From: JAWLAT01 sp041395325
Lineage (GTDB): Bacteria; Pseudomonadota; Gammaproteobacteria; Xanthomonadales; SZUA-5
DNA length: 64,000 bases
Direction: 5' to 3'
Assembly (NCBI GenBank): GCA_041395325.1
Contig: JAWLAT010000009.1
Coordinates: 115,395 to 179,394, forward strand
The notes below the pieces were generated by a model that worked only from the letters and a program-made list of their open reading frames with translations, was not told where the DNA came from and did no database searches. This document shows positions 61,409 to 64,000 of this stretch, one piece after another. How positions within the stretch are numbered: position 1 is the stretch's first letter; each line of letters begins with the position of its first letter. A program made the translations under genes and the position numbers.

Positions 61409-62671
61409 CTATACCTTTCTCATCGGATTGTTCGGATGCTCCGTCCAGTTCCGATAGCCGCCCTCATCCACCCGCTCCATCGTGATGCAGCTGTCCACCG
61501 GGCAGACGTGCATGCAGAGGTTGCAGCCGACGCATTCGCTGTCGTCGACTTCGAAGTGGCGTTTGCCGTCTTTCTGGGTGGTGATGGCCTGGTGGGCGGT
61601 GTCTTCGCAGGCGATGTGGCAGAGGCCGCACTGGATGCAGAGGTCCTGGTTGATGCGGGCCTTGATGTCGTAGTTGAGGTTCAGGTACTGCCAGTCGGTG
61701 ACGTTGGGGACGGCCTGGCCGACGAGGTCGTCCAGGCGGGCGTAGCCCTTGCTGTCCATCCAGTTGGACAGGCCGGCGATCATGTCTTCGACGATGCGGA
61801 AGCCGTAGTGCATGGCGGCGGTGCAGACCTGCACGCTGCCGGCGCCGAGGGCCATGAACTCGGCGGCGTCGCGCCAGCTGCCGATGCCGCCGATGCCGGA
61901 GATGGGTTTGCGGTAGGTCTCCTGGTCGCGGGCGATCTCGGCGACCATGTTCAGTGCGATGGGCTTGACCGCGGGGCCGCAGTAGCCGCCGTGGGTGCCC
62001 TTGCCGTCGACGGTGGGCAGCGGGGCCATCGCGTCCAGATCGACGCCGACGATGGAGTTGATCGTGTTGATCAGCGACACCGCATCGGCGCCGCCGCGGA
62101 AGGCGGCGCGGGCGGCGAAGCGGACGTCGGTGATGTTGGGGGTGAGCTTGACGATGCAGGGCAGGCGCGAGTGCTGCTTGACCCAGGCGGCGACCATCTC
62201 GATGTATTCGGGCACCTGGCCGACGGCCGAGCCCATGCCGCGTTCGCTCATGCCGTGCGGGCAGCCGAAATTCAGCTCCACCGCGTCGGCGCCGGTGTCC
62301 TCGACCTGCGCCAGGATCTGCTTCCAGGCGTCTTCCTCGCAGGGGACCATCAGCGAGACGATCATCGCGCGGTCCGGCCAGTCGCGCTTGACCTGGGCGA
62401 TCTCGGCCAGGTTGACGGCCAGCGGCCGGTCGGTGATCAGCTCGATGTTGTTCAGGCCGGCGATGCGCTGGCCCTTCAACGTGACCGCGCCGTAGCGCGA
62501 GCTGACGTTGACCACCGGCGGGTCCAGTCCCAGCGTCTTCCAGACCACGCCGCCCCAGCCGGCCTCGAAGGCGCGGTTGACGTTGTAGGCCTTGTCGGTG
62601 GGCGGCGCCGAGGCCAGCCAGAAGGGGTTGGGCGAACGGATGCCGACGAAGTCGCAGCTCAGATCAGCCAT
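61409..62671 (-). CDS. preA: Dihydropyrimidine dehydrogenase, catalytic subunit PreA
   Basis: A product of 420 residues, the standard PreA size. The FMN barrel has FVGIRSPNPFWLASAPPTDK at the start, ADAVELNFGCPHGMSERGMG (about 135), SGIGGIGSWRDAAEFM and AGSVQVCTAAMHYGF. A C-terminal ferredoxin part has two [4Fe-4S] motifs CIQCGLCHIAC (about 340) and CVGCNLCMHVCP (about 372). It reduces uracil and thymine to the 5,6-dihydro forms with NADH via PreT, the first step of reductive pyrimidine catabolism. Its start at 62671 overlaps the preT stop by eight bases. The following hydantoinase and ureidopropionase genes are not in the window. Confidence 0.92.
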   Translation of the reverse strand: MADLSCDFVGIRSPNPFWLASAPPTDKAYNVNRAFEAGWGGVVWKTLGLDPPVVNVSSRYGAVTLKGQRIAGLNNIELITDRPLAVNLAEIAQVKRDWPDRAMIVSLMVPCEEDAWKQILAQVEDTGADAVELNFGCPHGMSERGMGSAVGQVPEYIEMVAAWVKQHSRLPCIVKLTPNITDVRFAARAAFRGGADAVSLINTINSIVGVDLDAMAPLPTVDGKGTHGGYCGPAVKPIALNMVAEIARDQETYRKPISGIGGIGSWRDAAEFMALGAGSVQVCTAAMHYGFRIVEDMIAGLSNWMDSKGYARLDDLVGQAVPNVTDWQYLNLNYDIKARINQDLCIQCGLCHIACEDTAHQAITTQKDGKRHFEVDDSECVGCNLCMHVCPVDSCITMERVDEGGYRNWTEHPNNPMRKV

Positions 62672-64000
62672 GCTCTGCTCCCTGGCCGCGCAGGGCGGCA
62701 TCGATGGCGGCGGCGGCGCGCTTGCCGTCCTCGACCGCCTGCACGCTGAGGTCCAGTCCACCGCCGCTGGCATCGCCGCCGGCCCAGACCCCGGCCAGCG
62801 AGGTTTGCCCGTGCTCGTCAACGACGATGCGGCCGTGGGCGCAGTCCAGTCCGGCTGGCGGCTGTAGCTGCTGGCCGATCGCCAGCAACAGCAGATCGGC
62901 CGGCAGGCGACAACCCTGACCGGTGCCGCGCAGGCGGCCGTCGGCGTCGAGAGCCTGTTGTTCGAACTCCACCGCGCTGAGCTGGCCGTCCTCGCCGAGG
63001 ATGCGGCGCGGCGCCAGCCAGTGGCGCACCACCACGCCTTCGTCCTTGGCGAAGGACTGTTCGTGGCCGGTGGCGCTCATCGATTCGGGTCCGCGACGGT
63101 AGACCAGCGTGACCTGCTCGGCGCCCAGCCGCTTGCTCTGGATGGCGGCATCGATGGCGGTGTTGCCGCCGCCGATGACCACGACGCGACGGCCGATCGG
63201 CAGCGTCGACAGATCGCTGCACTGGCGCAACTCGTGGATGAATTCCACCGCTGGCCGGACCCCGCCAAGATCTTCACCCTCGATGCCCAGCGCGTGGCTG
63301 CCACCCAGGCCGACCGCCACGAAGACCGCGTCGTGCACGGTGCGCAGATCGTCCAGGTCGAAATCGCGCCCCAGCGCCTGACCGCAACGCAGCGTGATGC
63401 CGCCGATGCCCAGCAGCCAGTCGATCTCGATCTGGGCGAACTCGGGCAGCTTGTAGGCGGCGATGCCGTATTCGTTGAGACCGCCGGGCTTGTCCAGCGC
63501 CTCGAAGATCGTCACCTCGTGCCCGGCCAGTGCCAGCGCATGGGCGCAGGCCAGACCGGCCGGACCGGCGCCAACCACGGCCACATGGCGGCCGCTGGCT
63601 TCGGCCCGCTGGAACAGGGCAGGGCGCTCGTCGTAGACCCAGTCGGTGGCGTAGCGCTGCAGCGCGCCGATGCGGATCGGCTCATCGCCGGGCCGATTTC
63701 GCACGCAGTCCCCCTCGCAGAGGATCTCGGTCGGACAGACCCGCGCACACAGCCCGCCGAGGATGTTCGCCGACAGAATCGCCGTCGCCGCCCCCCGCTG
63801 GTCCTCGGTCGCAATACGGCGGATGAAGTGCGGAATCGGAATCGCCGTCGGACAGGCCTGCACGCAGGGCGCATCGAAGCAATACAGACAGCGATTGGCC
63901 TCCACCAGCGCCGCCTGCGGCGACAGCCGCGGCGCGATGTCGGCGAAGTTGGCCGCCAGTTGGTCGGGGCCGAGACGCGCTGGGGCGATGTCGGCGGTGG
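62664..64000 (-). CDS. preT: Dihydropyrimidine dehydrogenase, NADH-oxidising subunit PreT, 5' end outside the window
   Basis: The frame stays open through the right edge (upstream of 63905 it reads FADIAPRLSPQAALVEANRC), so the true start is beyond 64000; the GTG at 63905 is probably internal. About 445 residues are visible. The [4Fe-4S] cysteines are in CLYCFDAPCVQACP and CARVCPTEILCEGDC. FAD binding is at VAVVGAGPAGLACAHALAL, and the NAD(P)H Rossmann motif at VVVIGGGNTAIDAAIQ. The C-terminus has GVWAGGDASGGG, as in GltD-like oxidoreductases. It transfers electrons from NADH to PreA. It overlaps preA by eight bases, and the two form the heterotetrameric enzyme. Confidence 0.9.
   Translation of the reverse strand, partial: TADIAPARLGPDQLAANFADIAPRLSPQAALVEANRCLYCFDAPCVQACPTAIPIPHFIRRIATEDQRGAATAILSANILGGLCARVCPTEILCEGDCVRNRPGDEPIRIGALQRYATDWVYDERPALFQRAEASGRHVAVVGAGPAGLACAHALALAGHEVTIFEALDKPGGLNEYGIAAYKLPEFAQIEIDWLLGIGGITLRCGQALGRDFDLDDLRTVHDAVFVAVGLGGSHALGIEGEDLGGVRPAVEFIHELRQCSDLSTLPIGRRVVVIGGGNTAIDAAIQSKRLGAEQVTLVYRRGPESMSATGHEQSFAKDEGVVVRHWLAPRRILGEDGQLSAVEFEQQALDADGRLRGTGQGCRLPADLLLLAIGQQLQPPAGLDCAHGRIVVDEHGQTSLAGVWAGGDASGGGLDLSVQAVEDGKRAAAAIDAALRGQGAEHG

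Noticed and set aside
61436..62749. A 437-codon open frame on the plus strand
   Set aside because: Antisense shadow of preA with an Ala/Val/Asp-rich repetitive translation; PreA itself has all expected motifs.

Overview
The window is a high-GC bacterial chromosome segment. A Xanthomonadales-like gammaproteobacterium fits best, because the window has a Pil-Chp-type chemosensory operon, REP-associated tyrosine transposases (RAYTs) in number, and secreted proteins ending in the F-x-D-G-F-E type tail that I associate with that order. The taxon is an inference; there is no rRNA or tRNA here.

Region 1 (1-10.3 kb) is a CoA-thioester catabolic cluster. It holds an MFS transporter cut by the left edge, a family III CoA-transferase, a nitronate-monooxygenase-type flavoprotein next to a thiolase, an enoyl-CoA hydratase, and four acyl-CoA dehydrogenase-type genes, three of them coupled by ATGA overlaps. 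Thiolase plus NMO-like protein plus unequal dehydrogenase subunits resembles steroid or other cyclic-substrate degradation. Region 2 (10.4-24.5 kb) is signalling: a DUF1631-GGDEF-EAL c-di-GMP protein, a DUF547 protein, then a Pil-Chp-like operon (receiver, two paralogous X-REC proteins with an unrecognised N-terminal domain, PilH-like, CheW-like, PilJ-like, ChpA-like).

Region 3 (24.6-36.5 kb) encodes exported proteins (a glycoside-hydrolase-like protein, a beta-propeller protein, a 1543-residue CSLREA/Calx-beta/DUF11 surface protein with three 339-bp repeats) and a radical SAM/B12 enzyme. Region 4 (36.5-56.8 kb) is an accessory, decaying zone. It contains a frameshifted trypsin-like protease, a lipoprotein, a ruined subtilisin with an intact propeptide-like partner, an AraC regulator with two CAAX-protease-type membrane enzymes, a dead IS5 element with intact ends, and a large frameshifted membrane/nuclease-like gene. 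It also has two RAYT element families (one intact transposase, several wrecks, fossils back to 26 kb), an FG-GAP protein, and a two-gene cassette between 78-bp inverted repeats. Region 5 (56.9-64 kb) has an IS3 scrap, a PaeR7I/XhoI-like restriction-modification pair, and a reductive pyrimidine catabolism operon (NCS1 permease, PreA, PreT) that runs off the right edge.

Intact long genes flank the decayed zone on both sides, and the AraC-protease operon inside it is intact, so the many frameshifts probably reflect gene decay. Local assembly error cannot be excluded from sequence alone.
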